Shown here: piece by piece, positions 7,787 through 17,722 of the stretch | How the letters are laid out: the number at the start of each line of letters is the position of its first letter | How positions within the stretch are numbered: the stretch's first letter is position 1 | Assembly: GCF_000023845.1 (NCBI RefSeq) | Contig: NC_013170.1 | Location: forward strand, 806,001 to 870,000 | DNA from: Cryptobacterium curtum DSM 15641 | GTDB lineage: Bacteria > Actinomycetota > Coriobacteriia > Coriobacteriales > Eggerthellaceae | Direction: 5' to 3' | DNA: 64,000 bases | Program-made: the position numbers and the translations under genes | Notes under the pieces: model-generated | The model's input: the letters and a program-made list of their open reading frames with translations, nothing else | What the model was told of the DNA's origin: nothing | The model's database searches: none

Positions 7787-9309
7787 TGAACGATAGTCGC
7801 TTTAGCGTACGATGTGCAACCATAACGGGAGTCGATGCACAGCCGGTTATGGTGGAAGTGGCTATCACTACTGGCTTGCCAGGGTTTTCTATCGTTGGAA
7901 TGCCTGATGCTGCTATTCAAGAGGCCCGCGAGCGAATCCGTGCTGCCATTAAAGCCTGCGGATTTTCAATGCCGCCCGATAAAGTAGTTGTCAACTTGGC
8001 TCCAGGGTCGTTGAAGAAAACTGGTTCAGGATTTGATCTGCCTATTGCTGCTGCCATCCTAGCCGCTACTCGTCAGATTGATCCACGCCATGTTGCTGAT
8101 GCATTGCTGGTGGGTGAACTTTCGCTTGAGGGGTTCGTTAAACCAGTAGCCGGCATGATAGCGTATCGTTGTTGTGCTGCTCGCCAGGCTCTACGGCTCA
8201 TCTGCGCACCCTGTTGCCTTGAAGGGGAAGGAATTCTTTCCAATCAGGTTGAGTGCGTTGCTTCATTAGGTACGTTTCGCGAAGATACCTTGCTCGCCGC
8301 ACAATATCATTCCAACAGAGAGCCTGAAGAACTCCCCGATTTCGCCGATGTCGGTGGGTGTGTCGTTGCTAAGCGAGCTTGTCAAATAGCGGCGGCAGGT
8401 GGACATGGCCTTATGATGATTGGGCCTCCTGGGTCAGGAAAATCGATGCTCGCTGAGCGCTTAGCGAGTATTTTGCCTCCCCTTGAGGAAGAAGAACGTA
8501 TCGAGGCCGCACGGATTCACTCCATAGCTGGTGCAGATATTTCTTCGATTCTTGCTGGACATCGACCATTTCGAGCGCCGCACCACAGTGCAACAATGGC
8601 TGGACTGGTAGGGGGAGGCAATCCTGTGCGCCCTGGTGAGGTAACGCTTGCGCACGGGGGTGTGCTCTTTCTTGACGAGATGCCAGAGTTTCATCCAAGT
8701 GTATTACAGAGCATTCGCCAGCCAATGGAAACTGGAAAGGTCGTTATTACTCGTGCGTGTGGCACTATTACTATGCCCGCACATTTTATGTTGGTCGGCG
8801 CGAGTAATCCCTGCCCCTGCGGCTACTATGGCGATGCGAAAATTTCCTGCACGTGCACGCCGACACAGGTACAGTCGTACCAAAACCGTATCGGTGGTCC
8901 CATTCTTGATCGGTTTGATCTTTGTATCGATGTGTGGCGCAGTGCCTACGACGAAATTGTTTCAGAGAATAAAGGAATTTCGTCAGCGCAATTGCGCGAA
9001 GGTGTTATGACGGCGCGCACGTTTGCCTTCGAACGATGGCGGCAGCAGGGCGGGCCACCGGCGCGCAATGTGGGGGAACTTATTGGTGCGTGTGCCCTAA
9101 CTGATGAAGCAGCGTGCTTTCTGCGCAGCGCAGCTGATTCGTGTGCGCTCAGTGGGCGCGGCATTATGAAGGTGGTAGCCGTAGCACGGACGATTGCCGA
9201 CATTGCTGAAGATACAACCGTATCTGCTGATCAAGTTGCTGAAGCGCTATCGTTTCGAGTACGTGCTCAAATGGGGAAGGGAGTCAGTGGTGGAGCCGCC
9301 ATCGCTTGA
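7786..9309 (+). CDS. comM: YifB/ComM-family Mg-chelatase-like AAA+ ATPase
   Basis: A 507-residue hexameric AAA+ protein; in Vibrio, ComM is a branch-migration helicase that extends homologous integration during natural transformation. The N-terminal ChlI-type domain (TTGLPGFSIVGMPDAAIQEA) is followed by Walker A GPPGSGKSM, Walker B LFLDEMPEF and the family's Cys-rich insert NPCPCGYYGD...SCTCTP. The ATG at 7786 is chosen because it overlaps the yraN stop (TGATG); a GTG at 7783 is equally possible. Adjacent dprA makes a DNA-uptake or recombination role plausible, though no ComEA/ComEC genes are in the window. Confidence 0.93.
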   Translation: MNDSRFSVRCATITGVDAQPVMVEVAITTGLPGFSIVGMPDAAIQEARERIRAAIKACGFSMPPDKVVVNLAPGSLKKTGSGFDLPIAAAILAATRQIDPRHVADALLVGELSLEGFVKPVAGMIAYRCCAARQALRLICAPCCLEGEGILSNQVECVASLGTFREDTLLAAQYHSNREPEELPDFADVGGCVVAKRACQIAAAGGHGLMMIGPPGSGKSMLAERLASILPPLEEEERIEAARIHSIAGADISSILAGHRPFRAPHHSATMAGLVGGGNPVRPGEVTLAHGGVLFLDEMPEFHPSVLQSIRQPMETGKVVITRACGTITMPAHFMLVGASNPCPCGYYGDAKISCTCTPTQVQSYQNRIGGPILDRFDLCIDVWRSAYDEIVSENKGISSAQLREGVMTARTFAFERWRQQGGPPARNVGELIGACALTDEAACFLRSAADSCALSGRGIMKVVAVARTIADIAEDTTVSADQVAEALSFRVRAQMGKGVSGGAAIA

Positions 9310-10276
9310 AGAAGCTCATGCGCAACGGCGCCGACACGGATGGCAGCGGTGGGAAGGTCACCCGTTGTCGGGCCCGCGCTTTGAGGTGTCTATTGGTTCA
9401 TCAACTTATCCAAAAGCGCTTACTTGTATTAATAAGCCGCCTCATACACTTTATGGCATTGGGTCACTTGAATCACTTGAAGAGGGGCTTGCTATTATTG
9501 GAGCGCGGCGAGCAACCCCGTATGGACTTTCATGCGCTGAGCGATTTGCACGTCACGCTGCACAGCGTGGTATTTGCATCATATCGGGTGGAGCACGCGG
9601 GTGTGACGCGCGTGCGCATCGGGCTGCCCTTGAAGCGGGCGGACGTACCGTAGCCTTTCTTGGGGGTGGCTGTGATCAACCCTATCCGCCGTCTCATGTC
9701 CCCCTGTTCCAAGAAATTATCAATAACGGTGGTGCAATTGTCTCCGAAAACGAATGGGATTTCCCTGCACTGCCGTATACCTTTCGTGCTCGCAATCGTC
9801 TTATAGCTGGTTTAGCCAAAGCGACACTTATTGTCGAAGCTGGCATTCCGTCGGGCACGTTTTCAACAGCCGATGAAGCGCTTGAAGCGAATCGTGAGGT
9901 ATTAGCTGTTCCTGGAGCGATTACATCTCCAACCTCAGCGGGGGCAAATAGGCTTATCTATCAGGGTGCAACGCCTATAGTTGACGATGAAACATTCGAT
10001 ACCGCCTTAAGCAGCTTGTTTTGTCTCTTGAAACAAGAGTGTATTCACATGGATGATGATTCAAAGTCGCTTGAGTTACCGCTGGATGCGGTAACTCAAG
10101 CACTTCTTGCTGCCTTGCGGGCGGAACCGCTTCGAACGGACACGCTCATTGATGTGCTCTGTGCACAAAATAAGCAGGCCACCGCACCAAACGTATTGGC
10201 AGCTCTTGCGCGGGCGGAAGCTCTCCATCTTGTCGCGCGTTATCCTGATGGGCGCTATGGCCCTGCGAGCCTTTAA
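9287..10276 (+). CDS. dprA: DNA-processing protein DprA (Smf)
   Basis: A 329-residue Rossmann-fold protein that loads RecA on incoming single-stranded DNA. Visible motifs are IGARRATPYG, SGGARGCDARAHRAAL (normally SGxAxGID; here Cys replaces Ile) and FLGGGCDQPYP, then the VPGAITSPTSAGANRLI block. A C-terminal winged-helix part (about 265-329) is typical of DprA. The GTG at 9287 is chosen because GGGGAAGGGA precedes it; this gives a 23-base overlap with comM. The SAM domain found in some homologues is missing, consistent with the short N-terminus. Confidence 0.9.
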   Translation: MVEPPSLEEAHAQRRRHGWQRWEGHPLSGPRFEVSIGSSTYPKALTCINKPPHTLYGIGSLESLEEGLAIIGARRATPYGLSCAERFARHAAQRGICIISGGARGCDARAHRAALEAGGRTVAFLGGGCDQPYPPSHVPLFQEIINNGGAIVSENEWDFPALPYTFRARNRLIAGLAKATLIVEAGIPSGTFSTADEALEANREVLAVPGAITSPTSAGANRLIYQGATPIVDDETFDTALSSLFCLLKQECIHMDDDSKSLELPLDAVTQALLAALRAEPLRTDTLIDVLCAQNKQATAPNVLAALARAEALHLVARYPDGRYGPASL

Positions 10277-10424
10277 TGTCAGCGTGGTGGCCATAAGGAT
10301 AAGGTGTGCAGTACGCAAGGATAAAGGACAAAAGTAATTGTGTCATACCTGTTAGCAAGGAACATAAGCGTTGAAAGAAACCTCTTCTTTCAGGTTGCAA
10401 TTGGGTTTCTGCTACTATGGTCGG
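10277..10424. other. dprA-trmFO intergenic stretch where topA is usually found
   Basis: This 148-bp spacer has no coding sequence. It contains an inverted repeat TGAAAGAA-ACCTC-TTCTTTCA (10373-10393) and a TACTAT hexamer (10413-10418) ending 6 bases before the trmFO ATG. In many Gram-positives topA lies between dprA and trmFO; it is not here. Confidence 0.5.
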
Positions 10425-11963
10425 ATGCAAAAATATCATGTAAACATTATCGGTGCCGGTCTGGCGGGCAGTGAAGCAGCGCTCCAACTTGCAGCGCGTG
10501 GCATTAAAGTAACGCTTATTGAATCGCGCCCTCTGTTTACCGATGGCGTTCATGAAACGGGGCTTTGTGCTGAACTCGTTTGCTCCAATTCGCTAAAGAG
10601 TGAAAGTCTGTCAAGTGCAGCAGGTATGCTCAAGCGTGAGCTAGATGTACTGGGCTCTTTTCTGTACCAAACAGCCCGTGAAACACGGGTGCCGGCTGGT
10701 GGAGCCCTTGCAGTTGATCGGTATGCATTCGCCCATGCGGTTACCGATCAGGTTACCGCAGCGCCCAGTATCAATCTGGTGTGTGGCGAAGCGCTTAGTG
10801 TGCATGCGGATGGGTCGATCAGCCTGCGTGTCGACAAAAATGGTCGCGAAGAAAAAACGCCAAAAGCTGATGCGGTGATTGTGGCTACCGGTCCACTGAC
10901 ATCCGATTCTTTTGCTGATTTCATCACTGGTGTTACCGGACAAGACAACCTCTCGTTCTTTGACGCAGCCGCTCCCATTGTTATGGCGGACTCGCTTGAT
11001 ACAAACATCCTCTTTCGACAAAGTCGCTACGAAGAGGGACAGGGCGATTACCTGAATGCGCCCTTTACGAAAGAAGAATACGAGCAATTCATTACGGCGC
11101 TGCTAAGCGCCAAGCGGGTGGTACGGCGTGATTTTGAAACAAAGGAACTATTTCAAGCCTGCCAACCGATAGAGGAGATTGCTCGTGCTGGTGTTGATGC
11201 CCCGCGTTTTGGACCGCTTAAGCCGGTCGGTCTTGTTGATCTGCGTACTCATAAACGTCCATGGGCTGCCTTGCAGCTGCGTGCTGAAAACCGTGAAGGA
11301 ACCTGTTACAACTTGGTTGGTTTTCAGACCAATCTGACATTCCCCGAACAACGGCGCGTTTTTCAGATGATTCCCGGTCTTGAACAGGCTGAATTTGCGC
11401 GCTACGGCGTTATGCATCGCAACACCTTTATGGATGCACCGCAACTGCTCGCAAGTGACTTGTCATTTAAGACAGAACGTTGGCAGGGGGTGCCCTTGTT
11501 TGCGGCGGGACAAATTACGGGAACTGAAGGTTACTGTGAGGCAATTCGTTCAGGTTTACATGCTGCGTTTGGTGTTGTGAGTCGACTGCGAAACCTCACA
11601 CCGCCGCCTCTTTCGCGGCAGATGGCATTTGGATCGCTTTGGCTGTGGGCGAGTGATCCAACAACAGAAGACTATCAACCAATGCATGTGAATTTCGGTA
11701 TCATCGAGCCGCTTGCTGAACGGGTGAAGAATAAGCGTGCTCGCTATGATGCGTATGCGCAGCGTGGCGGCAAGGCACTTGATGACTATTGTCACATGCT
11801 GTCAAAAGTGGGGCTTCTTACCGATGCATATTCCGATACGTGTGTAGCACAGAGTGCTTCAGCGTCTCAGGATGACGTAAATCTCCACACCGAGGCATCC
11901 ACCGATTTAGATTTATACGATCAAGCACCCAAGGCGTCCTCACATCAAGGGGTAGTGCGATGA
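10425..11963 (+). CDS. trmFO: tRNA (uracil-54-C5)-methyltransferase, folate-dependent TrmFO
   Basis: A 512-residue FAD- and methylenetetrahydrofolate-dependent enzyme that makes ribothymidine at tRNA position 54. It opens with the FAD dinucleotide fold NIIGAGLAGSEAALQLAARG and continues with GLCAELVCSNSLKSE, PAGGALAVDR and the GAxQITGxEGY-like AAGQITGTEGYCEAI. Homologues are about 435-450 residues; the extra C-terminal 60 residues are Ser/Asp-rich and likely disordered. The ATG at 10425 starts at the conserved MQKYHVNIIGAG, and its closeness to a -10-like TACTAT suggests a leaderless message; a TTG at 10371 is the alternative. The stop overlaps xerC by four bases. Confidence 0.93.
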   Translation: MQKYHVNIIGAGLAGSEAALQLAARGIKVTLIESRPLFTDGVHETGLCAELVCSNSLKSESLSSAAGMLKRELDVLGSFLYQTARETRVPAGGALAVDRYAFAHAVTDQVTAAPSINLVCGEALSVHADGSISLRVDKNGREEKTPKADAVIVATGPLTSDSFADFITGVTGQDNLSFFDAAAPIVMADSLDTNILFRQSRYEEGQGDYLNAPFTKEEYEQFITALLSAKRVVRRDFETKELFQACQPIEEIARAGVDAPRFGPLKPVGLVDLRTHKRPWAALQLRAENREGTCYNLVGFQTNLTFPEQRRVFQMIPGLEQAEFARYGVMHRNTFMDAPQLLASDLSFKTERWQGVPLFAAGQITGTEGYCEAIRSGLHAAFGVVSRLRNLTPPPLSRQMAFGSLWLWASDPTTEDYQPMHVNFGIIEPLAERVKNKRARYDAYAQRGGKALDDYCHMLSKVGLLTDAYSDTCVAQSASASQDDVNLHTEASTDLDLYDQAPKASSHQGVVR

Positions 11964-12907
11964 CAACCAAACATCAGACAGAATCCCATAGTGCTGAGTT
12001 ACTTGTTGCACGCTATCTCGAAGAATTGACGAGCACTGGCCGTGCTTCAGCGCATACCATACGTAACTACGGCAACGATCTTGCCGACTGGCTTCGTTTT
12101 GCCGAACGCTCAAATATAAACGCGCTTGAACCGTCGCATCGAGACATTCGGCTTTATCTGGTTGATCTTGATGCTGCTCGCTATGCAAAGGCGACAATCA
12201 ATCGCCGCTTAAGTTCGTTACGTGGCTTTTTCAGATGGGGCCAAATTGCAGGATTATTCGAACATAATCCTGCTGAAGCAGTATCGTCACTCAAAGAGGG
12301 AAAGCATTTACCGCATCGGATACCACCTTCCGATATGGTGCGCATTTTACGTGTTAATGGCCCGCGCGATGAGCAAGGAAAAACACGCCTGCAAACACCG
12401 ATACAAATGCGTGATCAGGCAGTGCTTGAATTTCTCTACGCCTGTGGTGCTCGTATATCAGAAGCGGCTGCACTAACCGTGGATGCTGTTGATCTCGACA
12501 GAGGTACTGCCCGACTGTTCGGCAAGGGGAGTAAAGAGCGGGTTGTGTACTTACATGCTCTCGCCATCGAAAGTATGGGTGCCTACCTCCATTTTGCTCG
12601 CAACGATCTGTTGCGCGGGCGCACTGATCCGGGGTATTTCTTCCTTTCGACTCGGGGATTGCCGATGAATACCGACGCGATACGCAAGATGTTTAAGACA
12701 ACACTTATCCAAGCTGGGGTGCGCGCTGCATACACGCCACACGATATGCGTCATACGTTTGCGAGCGACTTGCTTGAAGGTGGTGCAGACCTGCGAAGTG
12801 TTCAGGAATTATTGGGTCATTCAAGCCTTTCGACCACTCAGATATACACACATGTTTCAATTGCGCAGATGCGAAAAGTTCATAAGCAAGCGCATCCGCG
12901 TGCATGA
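11960..12907 (+). CDS. xerC: Tyrosine recombinase XerC/XerD
   Basis: A 315-residue site-specific recombinase expected to resolve chromosome dimers at dif. The N-terminal SAM-like core-binding domain covers about residues 10-110. The catalytic domain shows Arg165 (CGARISEAA), Lys189/192 (GKGSKER), His261 and Arg264 (HDMRHTFASDLL), His287 (LLGHSSL) and nucleophile Tyr296 (TTQIYTHVS). The ATGA overlap with trmFO matches the trmFO-xerC coupling of Firmicutes, which argues for the housekeeping enzyme rather than a mobile-element integrase. XerC versus XerD cannot be settled from this window. Confidence 0.9.
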   Translation: MTTKHQTESHSAELLVARYLEELTSTGRASAHTIRNYGNDLADWLRFAERSNINALEPSHRDIRLYLVDLDAARYAKATINRRLSSLRGFFRWGQIAGLFEHNPAEAVSSLKEGKHLPHRIPPSDMVRILRVNGPRDEQGKTRLQTPIQMRDQAVLEFLYACGARISEAAALTVDAVDLDRGTARLFGKGSKERVVYLHALAIESMGAYLHFARNDLLRGRTDPGYFFLSTRGLPMNTDAIRKMFKTTLIQAGVRAAYTPHDMRHTFASDLLEGGADLRSVQELLGHSSLSTTQIYTHVSIAQMRKVHKQAHPRA

Positions 12908-12988
12908 TTTTCACCCGCAGGGGATACACTGGAGGTTTGAAAGGCATCAAGCCACAAATATAAACCAATTTTGAAAAGGACTGATTTC

Positions 12989-15853
12989 ATGCCTCAAGAT
13001 GCGATCGTCATTAAGGGCGCCCGCGAGCATAATCTTCAGAATGTCGACGTGACTATTCCGCGCGACAAACTTGTTGTTATTACTGGCCTATCAGGTTCAG
13101 GTAAGAGTTCATTAGCTTTTGACACCATCTACGCCGAAGGGCAACGCCGGTATGTTGAGAGCCTGTCGAGCTATGCCCGTATGTTTCTGGGTCAAATGAA
13201 CAAACCGGATGTCGATAGTATTGATGGGTTATCACCGGCTGTATCAATTGACCAGAAGACAACCAGTAAAAATCCGCGTTCCACCGTGGGTACTGTCACT
13301 GAAATATATGATTATCTGCGTCTTCTATTTGCTCGAGTGGGCATTCCTCATTGTCCTGAGTGCGGACGCGAAATCAAACGACAGACCACCGATCAAGTAA
13401 CTGATGAAATTCTTGCCGCAGCATCCGATAAACGGGCGCTTATTCTTGCGCCCGTGGTGGTGGGGCGTAAGGGCGAGTTTACTAAGCTTTTGCAAGATAT
13501 TCGTCATGAAGGGTTTTCCCGTGCGCGCATCGACGGGGAAGTGATGCGTCTCGATGGCGACGATATCAAGCTTGAGAAAAAATTCAAACATACGATCGAA
13601 GTAGTCGTTGACCGTGTGGTACTGAAAGCCGATGCGCTTTCTCGTATAGCCGAAGCGGTTGAGACCGCGACAACACTTGCTGACGGACGGGTAACTGTGC
13701 TGGTGGTTGATGATACCGAAGAGCGCGAGATGACCTATAGTCTTGCGCTGGCATGCCCTATTCACGGCCATTCAATGGATGAACTGCAGCCGCGCGATTT
13801 CAGCTTTAATGCTCCGTATGGAGCCTGTCCTGATTGTTCGGGTATCGGAAGTCGCGAAGAGGTTGATGAGCGTCTGGTAGTCCCTGATCCGTCTCTTTCT
13901 CTTGCGGACGGTGCCGTTGCTCCTTTTACCACAGGCAATTACTATCCGCAGGTTATGCGGGCAGTACTCAAGCACCTTGGTTGTTCACCTGAAACACCGT
14001 GGGGTGACCTGCCGCGACGTGTGCGTGATGCCATGTTTTATGGTTTACCCAAAGATGAAAAGGTGCGAGTCGACTATGTGACAGTCGATGGGCGCGAAAC
14101 ATATTGGTTTATCGAATGGGAAGGTATTCTTTCGGCCGTTGAACACCGCTATCAGGAGGCGCAAAGCGATCGCGCGCGCGAACGACTAGGGCAGTACTTC
14201 TCCATTATTCCGTGCGCAACGTGTCACGGTATGCGTCTTAAGCCTGAAATTCTTGCGGTAACCGTGCATGACAAGAACATTCATGAAGTGTGCGAGATGA
14301 GTGCTGCTGACTCCCTTGAGTTTTTTAAGGGCTTGTCATTTACCGGGGCGGATGAGCGTATTGCCGAACCGATTGTTAAAGAAATCCGTGCGCGCCTGCA
14401 GTTTCTTGTCGACGTGGGGCTTGATTATCTTACCCTTGAGCGCGCGACGGCTACGCTTTCGGGCGGCGAAGCGCAACGTATTCGCTTAGCGACACAGATC
14501 GGCGCCGGCCTGATGGGCGTCTTATACATCCTCGACGAACCATCTATCGGCCTGCATCAGCGTGATAATGCCCGCCTTATTGAAACCCTTATTCACCTGC
14601 GCGATTTAGGGAATACGGTGCTTGTGGTTGAGCATGACGAGGAAACCATCCGTAGTGCCGACTACGTAATTGATATGGGTCCGCGTGCCGGAGAGCATGG
14701 AGGCGAAGTGGTAGCGGCGGGAACACCTGAGGAAATCGCGCAGGCGCCTAATTCGCTTACCGCAGCGTATCTGAATGGCACCCTCAGCATTCCCGTGCCC
14801 ACAAAGCGGCGTCATCCCCGGCGGGGTTCTATTAAGCTTGTTGGTGCAGAAGAAAATAACCTCAAGAGGGTCAACGTTGAAGTGCCACTTGGCACCTTGA
14901 CACTTGTTTGCGGTGTATCAGGGTCGGGTAAGAGTTCGCTTGTTACCGACACCCTTGCTCCTGCTTTGGCGAACCGTGTCAGTCATGCGCGGCGACGGAG
15001 TGGATTATTTAAAAAACTCCAGGGAACTGAACGGCTTGATAAGGTGGTCAACATCGACCAGAGTCCTATTGGCCGTACGCCACGTTCCAATCCGGCGACG
15101 TATGTGGGGCTTTGGGATGATATCCGCAAGCTTATGGCGTCTACGCAGGAAGCCAAGGCACGCGGCTACAACCCTGGGCGCTTCAGCTTCAATGTAGCTG
15201 GTGGGCGCTGTGAAGCGTGCAAAGGCGATGGCCAGGTAAAGATCGAAATGCACTTCTTGCCCGACATCTATGTTCCCTGCGAAGTATGTGCGGGCAAGCG
15301 CTACAACCGTGAGACCCTGCAAGTAACGTATCGCGGTAAAAACGTCTACGATATTCTTGAAATGACTGTTGACGAAGCACTTGAGTTCTTTGGCAGCATT
15401 CCATCGATCAAGCGCAAGTTGCAGACACTTCACGATGTTGGTCTTGGATATATCCGCCTTGGGCAGCCAGCGACGACGCTTTCTGGTGGCGAAGCGCAGC
15501 GCGTGAAGCTTTCAAGTGAATTGCAGCGCCAGCAAACTGGCAAGACATTCTATATTCTCGACGAACCGACAACGGGTCTGCATTTTGAGGATGTGCGACA
15601 GTTGCTTGTTGTTCTACAGCGTCTTGTTGATGCGGGGAACACCGTGTTGGTTATCGAACATAACCTCGATGTTATTAAATGTGCTGATCATATTATCGAT
15701 ATGGGTCCTGAAGGTGGCGCGCGGGGCGGTAGCGTTGTCGTGGCTGGTACACCTGAAAAAGTGGCGGCTTGCCCACAGAGCCATACCGGTCGTTTTCTTG
15801 CCCCGCTGCTTCACATCAATGCAGCCAGTGGTGATACGGGTAATACGCAATAA
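12989..15853 (+). CDS. uvrA: Excinuclease ABC subunit A
   Basis: A 954-residue DNA-damage sensor of nucleotide excision repair, a dimeric ABC-type ATPase working with UvrB and UvrC. Two nucleotide-binding modules are evident: Walker [21 protein letters not shown] (residues about 30-50) and [11 protein letters not shown] (about 647), each with an LSGGEAQR signature. Zinc-binding clusters CPECGREI and CEACKGDG are present. The ATG at 12989 follows GAAAAGGA and begins the conserved [13 protein letters not shown] start; an in-frame ATG at 12971 lacks such a site. No LexA box is visible upstream, unlike recA and lexA in this window. Confidence 0.97.
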   Translation: MPQDAIVIKGAREHNLQNVDVTIPRDKLVVITGLSGSGKSSLAFDTIYAEGQRRYVESLSSYARMFLGQMNKPDVDSIDGLSPAVSIDQKTTSKNPRSTVGTVTEIYDYLRLLFARVGIPHCPECGREIKRQTTDQVTDEILAAASDKRALILAPVVVGRKGEFTKLLQDIRHEGFSRARIDGEVMRLDGDDIKLEKKFKHTIEVVVDRVVLKADALSRIAEAVETATTLADGRVTVLVVDDTEEREMTYSLALACPIHGHSMDELQPRDFSFNAPYGACPDCSGIGSREEVDERLVVPDPSLSLADGAVAPFTTGNYYPQVMRAVLKHLGCSPETPWGDLPRRVRDAMFYGLPKDEKVRVDYVTVDGRETYWFIEWEGILSAVEHRYQEAQSDRARERLGQYFSIIPCATCHGMRLKPEILAVTVHDKNIHEVCEMSAADSLEFFKGLSFTGADERIAEPIVKEIRARLQFLVDVGLDYLTLERATATLSGGEAQRIRLATQIGAGLMGVLYILDEPSIGLHQRDNARLIETLIHLRDLGNTVLVVEHDEETIRSADYVIDMGPRAGEHGGEVVAAGTPEEIAQAPNSLTAAYLNGTLSIPVPTKRRHPRRGSIKLVGAEENNLKRVNVEVPLGTLTLVCGVSGSGKSSLVTDTLAPALANRVSHARRRSGLFKKLQGTERLDKVVNIDQSPIGRTPRSNPATYVGLWDDIRKLMASTQEAKARGYNPGRFSFNVAGGRCEACKGDGQVKIEMHFLPDIYVPCEVCAGKRYNRETLQVTYRGKNVYDILEMTVDEALEFFGSIPSIKRKLQTLHDVGLGYIRLGQPATTLSGGEAQRVKLSSELQRQQTGKTFYILDEPTTGLHFEDVRQLLVVLQRLVDAGNTVLVIEHNLDVIKCADHIIDMGPEGGARGGSVVVAGTPEKVAACPQSHTGRFLAPLLHINAASGDTGNTQ

Positions 15854-16006
15854 GGCGAAGTTATTCTTGACAAGAGGAGCGATGCATAAAGATAGCGAGA
15901 GTATCAATGAGCCACTTAATGCTCTGGGCTCACTCATTGGTTTTCGGTTTACATGCTTAGGTTTCAGGTTTTAGCTTGCCCGAGTAGCTTCTCAACATCG
16001 CACAAA
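15854..16006. other. Intergenic DNA after uvrA
   Basis: About 150 bp between uvrA and the convergent terminator. There is a loose inverted repeat around 15908-15925 (GAGCC...GGCTC) but no reading frame with a ribosome site. I see nothing else supportable. Confidence 0.4.
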
Positions 16007-16046
16007 AATCCCCCACTCTTCGTAAGCTGCTGAAGAATGGGGGATT
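16007..16046. terminator. Bidirectional hairpin between convergent uvrA and gdhA
   Basis: AATCCCCCACTCTTC (16007-16021) and GAAGAATGGGGGATT (16032-16046) pair over 15 bp with one C-A mismatch around a 10-nt loop. It is flanked by an A-run on the left and ATATATA on the right, so it could serve both uvrA (+) and, less directly, gdhA (-), whose stop is 170 bp away. Confidence 0.65.
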
Positions 16047-16216
16047 ATATATAGCGGCGTTGGTCTGATATCTTAGCTTCTGTCTGCTGTCACAGTCACT
16101 TCATACAACGAAGACTAACTACCATCGACAACAAACGTCAGTCGTCTGCCAGTGCATGAAGAATCTGAGACCATTAGTTAGACGAGACTCGTACAGCATG
16201 GCGTGATGTATTGTGC

Positions 16217-17569
<1,353 letters not shown>

Positions 17570-17641
17570 TTAATGTGTGGTTAATAGTATCGTTCTGTAT
17601 GCTGCGTGCTCTGTAGCGCTCGTGCTTTTAACCGTTACGAA

Positions 17642-17715
17642 ACGTTATCAACTGAATGGTCAGCCTGCGAAGGCAGGCGAGAGCCATAAACGTAATAACG
17701 TCGGTGCCGTATACT
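17642..17715 (+). promoter_or_regulatory. uvrC upstream region with nested inverted repeats and -10 box
   Basis: A perfect GCCTGC-GAAG-GCAGGC hairpin (17663-17678) is enclosed by ACGTTAT (17642-17648) and ATAACGT (17695-17701). TATACT at 17710-17715 ends 7 bases before the uvrC ATG, implying a leaderless transcript; the -35 is weak. The nested repeats could bind a regulator or lie in the gdhA leader on the other strand. Confidence 0.45.
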
Positions 17716-17722
17716 GAAATAC

